Positions 12,140 through 23,300 of a stretch of DNA of 64,000 nucleotides are shown here, piece by piece. This stretch comes from Cyathus striatus (Eukaryota; Basidiomycota; Agaricomycetes; Agaricales; Nidulariaceae): positions 186,001-250,000 of the forward strand of contig JAOVFP010000007.1 in the NCBI GenBank assembly GCA_025738555.1. Direction: 5' to 3'. The stretch's first letter is position 1. The number at the start of each line of letters is the position of its first letter. Both the position numbers and the translations under genes were made by a program. Below the pieces are notes generated by a model. The model was not told the DNA's origin. It was given only the letters and a program-made list of their open reading frames with translations, and ran no database searches.

Positions 12140-12730
12140 TTATGTACTTATCTTTTTCAGTGCAAGGAAAAAGAAGAATTGTAGCATGTAAATAGTTATC
12201 CAGTTGTCCATAAATATGTAGTTGGGTTTTTGATGAAGTAGGAAGTGCTGTGTAAGATGAATACTGTGAATCTTGCCCACTTCAAAACCAGTAGTCTGAA
12301 CATTATGGTCCAGCCAAGTGACTGGAACAATTGAACATGGCAAGTCAATATTCATAGGATCTACTGATTCACTGTATTAGTACCTAGTTAGAAATGAATT
12401 AATGAGCTCACTCACCTTCTTCATCACTGAGTTCATCTTCTGCCTCAGAATCCAAGTCCTCTATTTCGACAACTTCATGACCATCTTCTTGAATGATTTG
12501 TGTTTGAACCATAACAGCTGGGGGGGGGAACCACAGAGGTCAATGACAGCATCAGTAGCTTCAACCTTGAAATGATGTGTGAAATCAATTGGCTCACACT
12601 CATGCTTCACACATGTGATTGCATCAGCAGAGCCCAAACCCAGATTGATGTTATTGCATGTAGAGTGAGCTTGTGATAGCATGGCTAGAGATTTTGATGA
12701 TATAGTTAGTGTGGTAGGTGATGAAAGCAA
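12140..12730 (-). pseudogene. Putative exon fragments of an unrecognised acidic protein
   Basis: On the minus strand an upstream frame (to about 12530) includes GSADAITCVKHECEPIDF and HHFKVEATDAVIDL. It meets a run of nine C residues (minus strand) that ends in CAG and resembles a splice acceptor. The next frame starts MVQTQIIQEDGHEVVE and runs into a strongly acidic EDLDSEAEDELSDEE stretch (about 12410-12510) followed by GTGAGT, a good donor. A further frame at 12140-12355 may be another exon. This looks coding in origin, but I do not recognise the family; the homopolymer could be an intron end or a frameshift. Confidence 0.3.
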
Positions 12731-12913
12731 GGAAGTGTTGTTGTATTCAAAAATTTTCAGGAGGCAATACTGTTTCTCATTATTTACAGCTCATTTATTT
12801 ACTTGCACATTTTATATTAGGAATTATTCACTTTTATTTTTAAGTATAATTAAGAATTATTAAGTATGGTGGGAACTTTTCTATGGTGTAGCTAAGATTG
12901 GTGTAAACATGGA

Positions 12914-12937
12914 ACTGACACCATGTATGGTGTCAGT
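12914..12937. repeat. Perfect 11-bp hairpin with 2-nt loop
   Basis: ACTGACACCAT is followed by GT and then its exact reverse complement. A weaker outer pair, TAAGATTGG near 12892 and CCAATCTTA near 12948, surrounds it, giving a nested palindrome of about 65 bp beyond the 3' end of the minus-strand NLR gene. It may be a tiny inverted-repeat insertion or an RNA hairpin in a 3' region; nothing decides between them. Confidence 0.5.
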
Positions 12938-13073
12938 TTTCATTCCTCCAATCTTAATGGCATACATCTGTGGCTTGCACACAACACAATCACAGAATTC
13001 CAAGAAAACAATGAATATATATCAATGTAAAGTTTTACATGGAAGTACAAAGTTGAAACATAATTTTAAGTAT

Positions 13074-14055
13074 CTAGTCAAAATGTTGTATTACAATATA
13101 AATGAAAAATGAAACAACCAGCACAATAGTAATGTGACAAATGAAAAAAATATTAAAGTATTTTTCTTTTTCATTCTCTGGCAATAAAGAATAACTATCT
13201 GAAATTTCTTTTGCTTTGGTACCAATAGACCAATAAAGATTGCCACCATTTTCAGAGTGTTCATGCTCTTCAACCCTTTCAATAGATCCAGTGGCTATTG
13301 ATTCATTACCTTCTCTGAAAATATAAGAACTTCCTGGAAAATTACCAATTGGAAGATCAAGATATTCTGGAAGTTTTGGAGATCCAGTTCTACATTGAGC
13401 CCAGTCAGATCCATAAACAAAAGTTTGTAAATCAACTTGACACATATTGTAATTTGGCAATATTTGAACTGTTTCAAGACTGCACAAGTGTTTTCTAGAA
13501 TGAGAAGGGACCCAAAATAGTTTATTCTTAATGCTATCTTTTACCCACCCATCTGAATGACAAGATGAAAATATTGGTGTGCCTCCAAGTGAACTAAGTT
13601 TGAAGAAGTGATTATTCCACATATGCAATATATTATCATGGGAGCTAGATATCACTTCTGTTCCATCAAGAGACAATGATCCTAATGTCACTTCAAGACT
13701 GTGGCCTTTAAATTGTTCAGAAATAGTCTTTCCAATCTCCACATTCCACACTCTCACAGTTGTATCATGCGAGCCAGACACTACTTGCATTCCATCAGGA
13801 GAAAATGCTACTGATCGTACCAAATGACTGTGGCCTTCAAATGGTCCAGCAATTGTTATTCCACTCTTCACATTCCATACCCTAATGGTTTTATCATCAG
13901 ATCCAGATACCACTTGTGTTCCATTAGGTGAAAATGCAACAGATGTAACACAGTGACTGTGGCCTACAAATGGTTCAGTAGTTATATTTCCACTCCCTAC
14001 ATTCCACACTCTGACAGTTTTATCATGTGACCCAGATACCACTTGTGTCCCATCA
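13074..14055 (-). pseudogene. NACHT-WD40 NLR, 3' part: last WD40 repeats and C-terminus
   Basis: Continuation of the NLR gene beyond the transposon insertion. It resumes inside a WD40 repeat (GTQVVSGSHDKTVRVW), followed by two more clear repeats and one degenerate repeat (GTEVISSSHDNILHMW). The C-terminal block after the propeller has the pattern common in fungal NACHT-WD40 proteins: LFWVPSHSRKHLCSLE, then FVYGSDWAQC. The frame continues about 100 further residues, with a hydrophobic stretch near the end, to the stop at 13074-13076; whether that tail belongs to the native protein is unclear. Removing the insertion and one copy of the target duplication rejoins the interrupted repeat with the upstream segment. 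Confidence 0.75.
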
Positions 14056-14578
14056 CACGGCGGGGTATTAGCTGTCATGTAACGATCGAGCATTGAACAG
14101 TAGTGGGATCTGTCATGTAGCATAATTTGTCACAAAGGTCACCGTGAATTGAACTAGTTCGACTATTCAAAAGAACAAAGAGGAATATCACGTGACTTGA
14201 AAGACTTGAAAGCAAACCAGAACTACGAACTTCTCAGGCGAGACAAGTCAGTTACATAATATTTTAAAATGGCTCACAATTCTGGCCGACAACTTATTTT
14301 CACAGTTGTGCAGCACAAAGAAAAAAATGGATATATACTCATACTGCTGCTGAATTATACTTACTATATTATTATTACATTTTGAATATTCCAATGTCAT
14401 GTTTAAATAGGATTTCTTAATTTCTGATGATGTGCAGACTTGCTGCCATACTGTGCTTTGTTCTGTATCAATCAATGAATCGTTCAGTTTCATGTGACAT
14501 GCGTGACTCTTATTCTACATGACAGTACCCACTACTGTTCAATTTCGATCATTACATGACAGCATATACCCTGCCGTG
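14056..14578. mobile_element. 523-bp DNA transposon/MITE inserted in the NLR WD40 array
   Basis: Inverted repeats of about 60 bp: the left end CACGGCGGGGTATTAGCTGT matches the reverse complement of the right end, CACGGCAGGGTATATGCTGT, and similarity continues through CTGTCATGTA, TGAACAGTAGTGGG and CTGTCATGTAG. It is flanked by the 3-bp direct repeat TCA (14053-14055 and 14579-14581), which restores the CCATCAGGAGAAAAT sequence found in the sister WD40 repeats. The interior has no credible gene. A 3-bp duplication and CAC.. ends suggest a CACTA-like or Harbinger-like non-autonomous element; the superfamily is uncertain, the insertion itself is clear. Confidence 0.9.
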
Positions 14579-15687
14579 TCAGGAGAAAATGCCACTGATC
14601 TCACCCAATCAGTGTGGCCTTCAAATATTTTAGCATTGATTCTTCCACTCTCCACATTCCACACTCTGACAGTTTCATCTTGTGAACCTGACACCACTTG
14701 GGTTCCATCAGGAGAAAATGCCACTGATCTCACATAATGACTGTGGCCATCAAATGGTCCAGCAATAGTTTTTCCATTTACTACATCCCACACTCTAATA
14801 GATTTATCCACTGAACCAGATACAACTTGTGTTCCATCAGGGGAAAATGCCACTGATGTCACCCAATGACTGTGGCCCTTAAATGGTTCAGCAATAGTTT
14901 GTCCACTTTCCACTTTCCACACTCTGATTATGTTATCACGTGATCCAGACACTACTTGTGTTCCATCAGGAGACAATGCCACTGATGTCACATGATCACT
15001 GTGGCCTTCAAATGGTCCAGCAATGGTTTTTCCACTCTCCACATTCCACACTCTAATAGATTTATCCACTGAGCCAGACACCACTTGTGTTCCATCAGGA
15101 GAAAATACCACTGATGTGACAAAATCACTGTGGCCTTCAAATGCTTTAGACATGATTTTTTCACTTTCCACATTCCACATGCTCATAGATCTTTCTTCAG
15201 ATGTCATACAATGGCTGTGGCCTTCAAATTGTTTAGCAATAGTTTTTCCACTATCCACATTCCACACTCTGACAGTGTGATCATGTGATCCAGACACCAC
15301 ATGTGTTCCATCAGGAGAAAATGCCACTGATATCACCCAATCACTATGACCTTCAAATGGTTCAGCTATGGTTTTTCCACTCTCCACATTCCACACTCTG
15401 ACAGTTTTATCATGTGAGCCAGAGACCACATGTGTTCCTTCAGGAGAAAATGCTACTGATCTCACATAATCACTGTGCCCTTCAAATGGTCCAGCAATTG
15501 TTTTTCCATTTACTACATTCCACACTCTGATAGTTCTATCCACTGACCCAGATACCACATGTGCTCCATTAGGAGAAAATGCTACTGATGTCACCCAATC
15601 ACTGTGGCCTTCAAATGGTCTTTCCACTCTCCACATTCCACACTCTGATAGTTTTATCACGTGAGCCAGACACCACATGTGTTCCAT
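14579..15687 (-). pseudogene. NACHT-WD40 NLR, middle part: frameshifted WD40 repeats
   Basis: About eight further WD40 repeats of 43 residues (129 bp), each with GHS..V.SVAFSPDGT.VVSGS.D.T.RVWNVESGKTIA. They would form one or more beta-propellers for ligand sensing. One repeat is collapsed: near 15195-15225 GHSHCMTSEERSMSMW has lost about 27 residues in frame. Next to 15622 the DNA lacks 11 nt that every neighbouring repeat has between the PFE and GKTI codons, throwing this block into a different frame from the upstream repeats. The last repeat is cut after SVAFSPD by the insertion at 14056-14578. Confidence 0.8.
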
Positions 15688-16336
15688 CAGGAGAAAATGC
15701 CACTGATGTCACCCAATTACTGTGGCCTTTAAATGGTCCAGCACTGGTTTCCCCACTCTCCACATTCCACACTCTGACAGTTTTATCACCTGAACCTGAC
15801 ACCACTTTTGTTCCATCAGGAGAAAATGCCACTGATTTCACATAGTGACTGTGGCCTTCAAATGGTCCAGCAATGGCCTTTCCACTCTCCACACTCCACA
15901 ATCTAACTGTTTTATCATATGAGCCTGACACAATTTGTGTTCCATCAGGAGAAAATGCCACTGATGTGACATAATCACTATGTCCTTCAAATGGTCTGGA
16001 AATGATTTTTCCACTCTCTATATTCCACAGTCTGACAGTCCCATCACTTGATCCAAACACAATATCTTTTCCATTAGAAGAATATGCAACACCAGCCACA
16101 GAAAAATCTGTGTAGTGTACTGTATACATTGTTGAATTCCATACTCTGTCTTTGCCTTTTCTTACTGAAAGTATATTTTGAAAGAAAGCTGAGAAGTGTT
16201 TTGTGATCGCAGAGTTTTCAGGTGCAAATGATAATACTGATATATAAATGTGTGGTATCCCTGCTATTATGGGAATGTAAAAATTTGCAACAAGATTAAT
16301 ACCATCTTCGATGAAATTGAGTTGATTTGAGTTTAT
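15611..16336 (-). CDS. NACHT-WD40 NLR, exon 3: linker and first four WD40 repeats
   Basis: Entered from a 48-bp intron (16337-16384), this exon begins with INSNQLNFIEDGINLVANFY and GIPHIYISVLSFAPE, the region that links the NACHT part to the propeller in fungal NACHT-WD40 proteins. Four WD40 repeats follow (first one divergent, GKDIVFGSSDGTVRLW; the others canonical, ending RVWNVES). Because of the 11-nt deletion the frame ends immediately after GKTI at the stop 15611-15613. As assembled, the gene would therefore make an NLR with only four repeats, too few for a closed propeller on its own. Confidence 0.75.
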   Translation of the reverse strand: MNSNQLNFIEDGINLVANFYIPIIAGIPHIYISVLSFAPENSAITKHFSAFFQNILSVRKGKDRVWNSTMYTVHYTDFSVAGVAYSSNGKDIVFGSSDGTVRLWNIESGKIISRPFEGHSDYVTSVAFSPDGTQIVSGSYDKTVRLWSVESGKAIAGPFEGHSHYVKSVAFSPDGTKVVSGSGDKTVRVWNVESGETSAGPFKGHSNWVTSVAFSPDGTHVVSGSRDKTIRVWNVESGKTI

Positions 16337-16384
16337 CTAAGCAAAATTTAGCATTTCATTCCATTTAAATTGTTTGTGATATAC
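16337..16384 (-). other. 48-bp intron joining NACHT and WD40 parts
   Basis: On the minus strand the donor GTATAT and acceptor TTTTGCTTAG bound 48 bp with a branch-like GCTAAAT. The length is a multiple of three, and splicing joins CTE to INSNQ in frame. Without this intron the gene would seem to end at the TAG that is part of the acceptor. Confidence 0.7.
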
Positions 16385-18112
16385 CTCTGTACAAGATGCC
16401 AATTTTTTCATCATTTCTTGTGCAGTCTGTATCTCATTCAAGAGGCTCATGACCTCTAACCAGTATAAAAACTTGCAATATAAGAATATATTTAATTCTT
16501 TTATTATGGAAAGATGATTAAATTCTTCATTCTCAACCATATCAATATAATGCACATTCCAGTATTTGCAGCAGTATTGAAGATGTGTGGGTATGTGCTG
16601 GTTAATTATATGTGATAAGTTTTCAATGTTCTCTTTTGCTACATATGATGAAGTAATCTTGCATATATTAAATTCTAGCTTACTATTGAGAATTTTAAAA
16701 ATATTTTTGGTCATTCTTGGTACATGTTTGTTTTCATTTATTTTAAATGATCCATCATTTAATCCATTTATTAAAAATTCAACAAATGATGAATGATGGA
16801 ATGCTATATTGTTTTCTTTCATTGAAATAACAGGTAGAAGATGATGTATTATTCTTGACACTTCTTTTGCAATATCATCATTGTCATGAACATTAAGGAA
16901 GTGTGTAATATCCTCTTTTCTCAACGGAGACTTTGCCAATAGTACTGTTCCTAATACCTGTCTAACTATTTCCTTTCTATCTTCTGTCCATTTTCCAAAA
17001 GAAGTTTGAAGTATTTGGTGATATAGAATGTCAGCTCCATTGCCTATCTGTTTAGATAGAATTTGTTGAAGCTTTTCAGTTGGCGAAAGCTGATCATCTT
17101 GCTCTGGAGACATGGTGATGTACTTAACTGCAGTAGATGCCCAGATAAATAATCCACCAGCTCTATCAGACATTTTGTGTAACTTCTCATCTATTGAATC
17201 AAGCTGTAATTCATTTTCATAATTTTGAAAGCTTTGTTTCAGAAAGAACAATATATCAAGATTTATCTCTGAGTCAATTTTAGAATCAGTTTCCAATTTA
17301 ATAATCTTGCAAAAGTTTTCATTCTGAATTGCACCTGGTAGAGAACCAGGTCTTCCAGTCAAGATGAGCTTATAGTGTTTAGGAAGTCCAGTCCAATCTT
17401 TCAAAGTCTTTTTCAAAGATATTAGCAGTTCAGATGATTTGCATTCATCTAGTGCATCAATAACAAATGCAGGTGGATCTTTTTTCAATTGTTCATGGCA
17501 GGTATTCAGTGGGTCAGCAATTAGATGTTTGAATTGCCATTCAACTCTCCCAAGCTGGAAGCTATTATCAAGGTGTTCTGCTATCTTCACTTTTACAAAT
17601 GAATACTTTGATTTAGATGCTAAATCTGCAGCCATTGTTCTCCAAACTACAGCAGCATCGCTTAAATCACTTTCATCTCTCTTAAAGAAATGATGGCCAC
17701 CCAGCCTCTTCCATTCCTTTGAGTTGAGAGCATCAACCAGAGTAGAAGCTATTGCAGATTTTCCTGAGCCAGGACTACCAGTAATCCACATAATATTTGG
17801 AGTGGACTCATCTATAATTTTAATTTTAATTAGTGATTTTTGTAATAGATCCACACATTTGAACATACCAAAATCATTGAGCCACTTGTAAATATCATTC
17901 AGAATGGTAATTCTGGTTCCTTCCATACAGGGTGGTGGACAATGCAAGTTATGGTCAGCAGGCTTCAATAACTTGAGTTTTTCAGAGATTTCATCATTTT
18001 TCATATTGTAAAAATTAATTTGATCACGACCAACAGCATTCTGATGACTGCCCACCACATTGACATTATGTGCATTTGGGAATAATTGAGCATTCAGTGG
18101 GTGTTTAGTCAT
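16385..18112 (-). CDS. NACHT-domain STAND NTPase (NLR), exons 1 and 2
   Basis: N-terminal half of a fungal NLR-type signal-transducing NTPase, the class that mediates heterokaryon incompatibility and probably non-self sensing. It starts at ATG 18110-18112. The leader contains NAVGRDQINFYN, common at the start of fungal NACHT proteins, and HNLHCPPPCMEGTR. A 57-bp intron (17812-17868, GTATGT..TTATAG) keeps the frame open if not spliced, but its position matches exactly the 55-bp intron of the second NLR at 31829. Walker A is GSPGSGKSAIAST (about residues 93-105 spliced), Walker B is FVIDALDEC, and the sensor region KLILTGRPGSLP follows, then helical NACHT-associated sequence ending YLYWLEVMSL-like. 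The TAG at 16337-16339 is the 3' end of the next intron, not a true stop. Confidence 0.88.
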
Positions 18113-20305
18113 TGTAGTTGTGCTAGAATATAAGTTTGTGCTTGTGTGAGGTGTTCAAGAAGGCAAGGGGGAAGGAAGGAGGGCATCAGCAACTTGCATA
18201 TTTATGTAGCATGCACTAATCAATGTTCCTGAGTTGAACTGATGGAGTCATCAAGCATCAACCATTCTGTAACATTCTGCTCATCATTCCCAAAATGATC
18301 AGATAAAAATGTAATATCAATGCAGAGCATAGAGAAGGATATGTGGCAGATAAGATGTCAGCATTTACTGCATTGTTCTTCTTCAGGAATATGCAGATGA
18401 ATATCAACTAGGCAAACAATTCTTACCTGCTTTTAAAAAATACTCATGATTGCGAACAGCAGTTATTTCTCCAGTATGAGTGACAACAATCAAAGATTGA
18501 TTTTTATCAGAAAATGAATTGAAATCTCGAGAACAAACAAAAATAGCATGATTACAATATTTCAGAGAAGGTACAAGTTGGGTATCAGTGTTCTACATCT
18601 CATGTTGACCATAGAAATAAGTGGTATGCAATCAAAGAATTGATTAGTTTGATGACACACAAAGGTTTCATTGACAAAGTTCAATGCTTATGATAATCAA
18701 TAACCCAGTGGGTTGGACACTTCACTTCATAATATTAACTTCGTTGGTGTATGATGGATCAGTTTGTGCGCTATCAAGTTAAAGTTGATCCCCACTTGGA
18801 TCTGATACATGAACAATTCCACTGTACAGTGTGGCTCATGGTACAGTGAACGGGTTTGACATCATTCCTACAGTGTGCATCATCAGCCAGCATCCGAAAT
18901 ACGGAGTCATCGAAAATGAACCAGAGAATTAGGAGTTTGGGGACAAGGAACATGCGTCGAAGCATCGAAATATATAAAGGACGGTTCTCGAGCAGTGACC
19001 AGACATACGAATGACAGACAAGTAAATGCCAATGACACCGTGGCGAGTGTCAGGTCTCCTTCAACTCCAGCTCTGAGTGAGTTCAATTCTAACTCGACAA
19101 GTATAAGAGACCCAACAAAGTGTCACGCATCTCCTCCTTCCTCCTACTGAAATGCATAGAAGCCGGGTTCGGGGTGCGCGCGTTCCGCGAGTCGTGAAGG
19201 TCAATCCCTGCCCACGTTTGAAAATTCAGCACAGGCATGGGCAAGCACCAGTAATTCACTGCCATCAAGCGGTATGAGGCCCAGGGTCCATCTTCTCATA
19301 GAACAACCGCCGTACAGTTATATTCCTCCTACAACAATAGTAAAAAGTCTGCCATGTCAAAATCACGTTAGCCATTGTCCTTTCACAATGGGTAATAGAG
19401 CCGCACGTACCAGATTGTCTACTGCGAAATATCACCCGACACCGCCAAATGTACTATAACGTACTCCAACTTCGATGTAGAGTGGTGTATCATACGCATT
19501 GGATGTCCCATGGGTCAACATGAGGGACGGGAGTCCAGTTGGTAGCTGCGACACGGCTTCGACTTTGCTTCAATCAAAGGATATTCTGAACGGTATTATG
19601 CCAGACTTTGTAATCATATTGTATGACTAGGATGACCATACCAGTCTATCCCGCTCTTCACATGGTTCCACAGAGCCTAATCAGCCTAGAACACTGCTCA
19701 TCGAGCCCCTGCATCTATCTTAAACAGAGCGTGGCCATGCTATCTTCATGAATAAAAAAGAACAGCGAGAATCGACTTGGAATAGAGCAGTCATATGTTG
19801 GATGTTGGAGGTAGAAGTCATCGTAGAGAAGGTGGAAGCAGGTGGAAGAGAAGGTGGGATAAGGCGAATCTTAGGCGAATCCGAAGTCGGAACTCGCCCC
19901 GTTCAATCCAAGTCACATCATGTGATATTTCAACTCAATTTCAACTGCTCTCTCCAGTTGCTCTCCAGCCTCGATTTCCCGGCTGTCCAGTGTCCGCGTT
20001 TACGTAGTATACCGTATACGACGTACGGTGCGTGCGATGAACCCTAACGAACTTCACAGGTTTGTCAAAAGCCTCACCAAAGCTTCACCGGCGCCCATGT
20101 AATTGGTTTCATCATAATCACAAATGCATGCTTTCATCGATTCATAGAGTTATATTTTAGTTTTAAACGTGTAGGATCGCCTGGAACATTCAATTGGTTC
20201 GGTCAGTATCAATCAAGTGCCGATAATGATTCGTCGAAGGCCCGATTTTCTCACCTAGGTATTGACAAGTATCGATTAGCCAGTGCATCGTTCTATTTCT
20301 GTTGT
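18113..20305. other. 5' flank of the NLR gene; no gene recognised
   Basis: The first few hundred bases must contain the NLR promoter, but no convincing promoter motif was identified. CpG content rises from about 18.7 kb onward, with only short unrecognised frames (for example 19274-19459 and 19748-20047). Nothing else is supported. Confidence 0.35.
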
Positions 20306-23300
20306 TATCGATGGTCCGGTACGTTGTGTCAGGAAGATTAAATCGGCGTGTGTAGAAGCGCGTATGGTCCATCAAAACATGCATACGACTGTGGATGGTT
20401 CCAAGTTTCGGTTTTGGCGCTTGTCAAAGTTCATAAATCTAACGTATGTATAGATAAAGATGCGATCTTTGTGTTCATGTCCATGGTCAAATCGATTGTT
20501 AGATATACCGAAGGGGGCGCTTCAGCGCTTGTCTTATGTAGCCAATTTGCTGGAAGCTGATAAGATAAGATGAGCATCACATGATGCGTGTGAATCTAAC
20601 GCTAAGAACCATCCGACGTTGTTCAATTCAACCACCTCCAGCCTCTCACCACGCCAACCACAACGACCAACAACCTCCAGTGCGTTGTCTCCCGCTGTTT
20701 TACCATTCCATTTCCATCTCACCAATGGAAAGACTCGATTACTATTGCAAGCTACAATTGTAACCCGTTGAGCCGTGCTTGCGAAGACCACACAATGCAC
20801 ATCAACTCGACATCCCACGTTCGGAAAGTCATTGAACACTGAGAGCTGTAGTCGATGGAGATTTAGAAGAGACAGAGAAGGAAGGAGCTGTAGACGTTGG
20901 GTGTCACTAAGGTAAGCGCCGTCTCCCATTCCACTCTTAGGTTCCCTTCTTCAGCGTTCGCTATCGATCCATGTACATGATCATTGCGTGCCTTCCACTT
21001 GTACTGCTTGTTGGCTCATTATCACTTCATGCACTGACTGTGCTTTTCTCACAAGATAATTCACAGTCGAACTCGATGACTGGGATGGGTTGAAGTGGTT
21101 CTCTGTGTTCTGGTGCATCACTCTCCCTTCTACTCTTCTACTACTCTCTTCTAACCGCAATCTTCTTACAGCAATCGAACGATTACACTCTTCCCAGGCG
21201 TAAACTATTCCCCTTGCTGCACTACTAGGACTCCTCTTCCAAATCGGACATTCCAAAGACTATAACCCGCTCAGCATGCATAGATGCAGACTCCTCAACA
21301 TGTACTATCACAGTGTCGTTTCCTACGCCTATACCATCTCCGTTCGAAACGTTCTTCGCAGCACTCGCTCCCTCATTTCAAGCGTTCCGAGCCCCTTCCG
21401 TGGCTGCATCTTCTTTCCCTACAACCTGCGATGGAGGGCGAAAGAAAGACAAGGGCCTCACTGTTCAGTGGTGTATACAGGCTCGTTATGACGAAGGATA
21501 CGGCCGCGCATGTGATGGAAGTGACGTCTCTGTTGCTCAAGCTGAAGTGAAAGACGACTGAATGTCGACGGTGGATGAAGACGATGTGGAGTGTTCTTGG
21601 GCTCTGTCCTAGACGTCAGACGTGCGGTGTTTCTATTCTTTCTGCTCATTGTTCATGATATGAACGTCAACGTCACGCTAGTATTCAACCGAAGCTTTTC
21701 AACATTTCTGTCATTCAAATATTCAGCACTCATAGCCCACCCTCCCTCCTCGGGACATTGGTACGATGATAATGACAGCCACATCGACAGCTACAGCCAC
21801 CCTACCATTCTCACTGCTACGAATGCGAAGACAGGGTACTTGCCTTCGCTATACGTGTACTCCCGGCTGTATCGTCTCTGTTCCATGCGCCCTATGCAAC
21901 TGGTATGCGTTACCTTGCGTAGGACCCAGCCCCTGTTCCTTCTTCGGTCCCTACACTACGAAGAGATCTGCGAGGATTGGGGCACGCGTAGGATTGTAGT
22001 GACGGACGTTGACGTTGCGTCGTAATGGGCTCATCGGTATTGTTAACAAAGTTGGGCCGGGGGGGGGGGGGGGGGGAGGAGGCTCAGAAATCGAGGACAG
22101 CTCACAAGGCTACGTCAACGTTGTGCATATTCAGTGTGGTGGGCTGATGGCTGCTGGAGCTGGTGTCATCGAACCTCGCGACGCTCGTTTTGTTCTTTAG
22201 ACCGTCGTCTTGAGCGCCTTCACCACTTCCAAGTTTCTGGGTTTATGAAGAGACCTCACTATTGCGGACAGCATCTCCTCGGGCCTCCAAAACTGCTTCT
22301 GTTCTCATCTCCGAGTACTCTCGTTGCTCGTTGCTGTTAGGCTTTGGACTGGGGAACGAAACCAGTAGAGCGTAGATTGTCCTTGGAGGCAGTCGAGTAC
22401 ATCAACTTGAATGACGTGGAATACCGAATTTATAGATGATACACAGTTACACACCTGAGTCTCATTCGATGACCTACCTTCAATCGCGGGCATTTACCAC
22501 TACGGGACATCTCTCGTACATTCTTCGTTTCTTCTCCCCTCACGGTGCCAGCTCAGAAGGGTGAGCGAGATTGCCTCTTGTAGCGCTCGTGATGCTCGAT
22601 TGGTCTGATCTTGCAGCAGAGTGAGGCTGGTGAAGTAGAGACCTGCGAGGACTAAGATGGGTGTTGAAAGCTTGCGTACGATCGTAATGATGGAGGTTGT
22701 CGTTGTGTCATCCCGGGGTTATCGGTGGAGTAGAAGGGAGCCCGGGGGTGGAGGCTCGGAAGTCAAGGACGGTTCACGAGGCGTACAAATACAAAGGCAG
22801 AGGACGGTTGTAGGGTCGAAAGAACGTTCCTTCCTGGACAACGGACGTGCACATTTCTACTCTCTCTATGCGCACTGTCGACGTGAACGGAAACGTTGTT
22901 CCTGCTTCCTGAAGCGGGGGCTCTTCAACGTCGTTTGCAGATGTCAACTTCCTTTCGAGTCCGATCCCGAAGAACAAGGATCTTTTACGAAGAAGCAGAC
23001 TATTTCACTAACCTGTATCGGACGTTCCCCCCATTCCTTTTTTTCATATTCAATGCCTGCGCCTTCACGTAGAACGTTCGCGAGTTCAGACTCACATCCC
23101 ATGCTTACCTCACCGTATACGCCACGATGATCGTCGACACCTGCGAAGAAGACGGCGGTGGCGGTCCTGGTGCAACATATGATTGTAATAGCGGATGTTG
23201 ACATTGTGCCGTTCGAGGCGGAGTGGAAGGAGGTCAAGGGTAGAGTATCGAAATGGTGTGAGGTGGCTCTAGGTTGCGTCCTGGCCTACGTTTGCGCCAT

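Noticed and set aside
14519..15845. Plus-strand frames of 70-88 codons opposite the WD40 array
   Set aside because: Antisense shadows repeated every 129 bp, as expected from the WD40 repeat.
16337..16339. In-frame TAG as a nonsense mutation splitting the NLR
   Set aside because: It is the acceptor end of a well-formed 48-bp intron, and the frame continues smoothly on either side after splicing.
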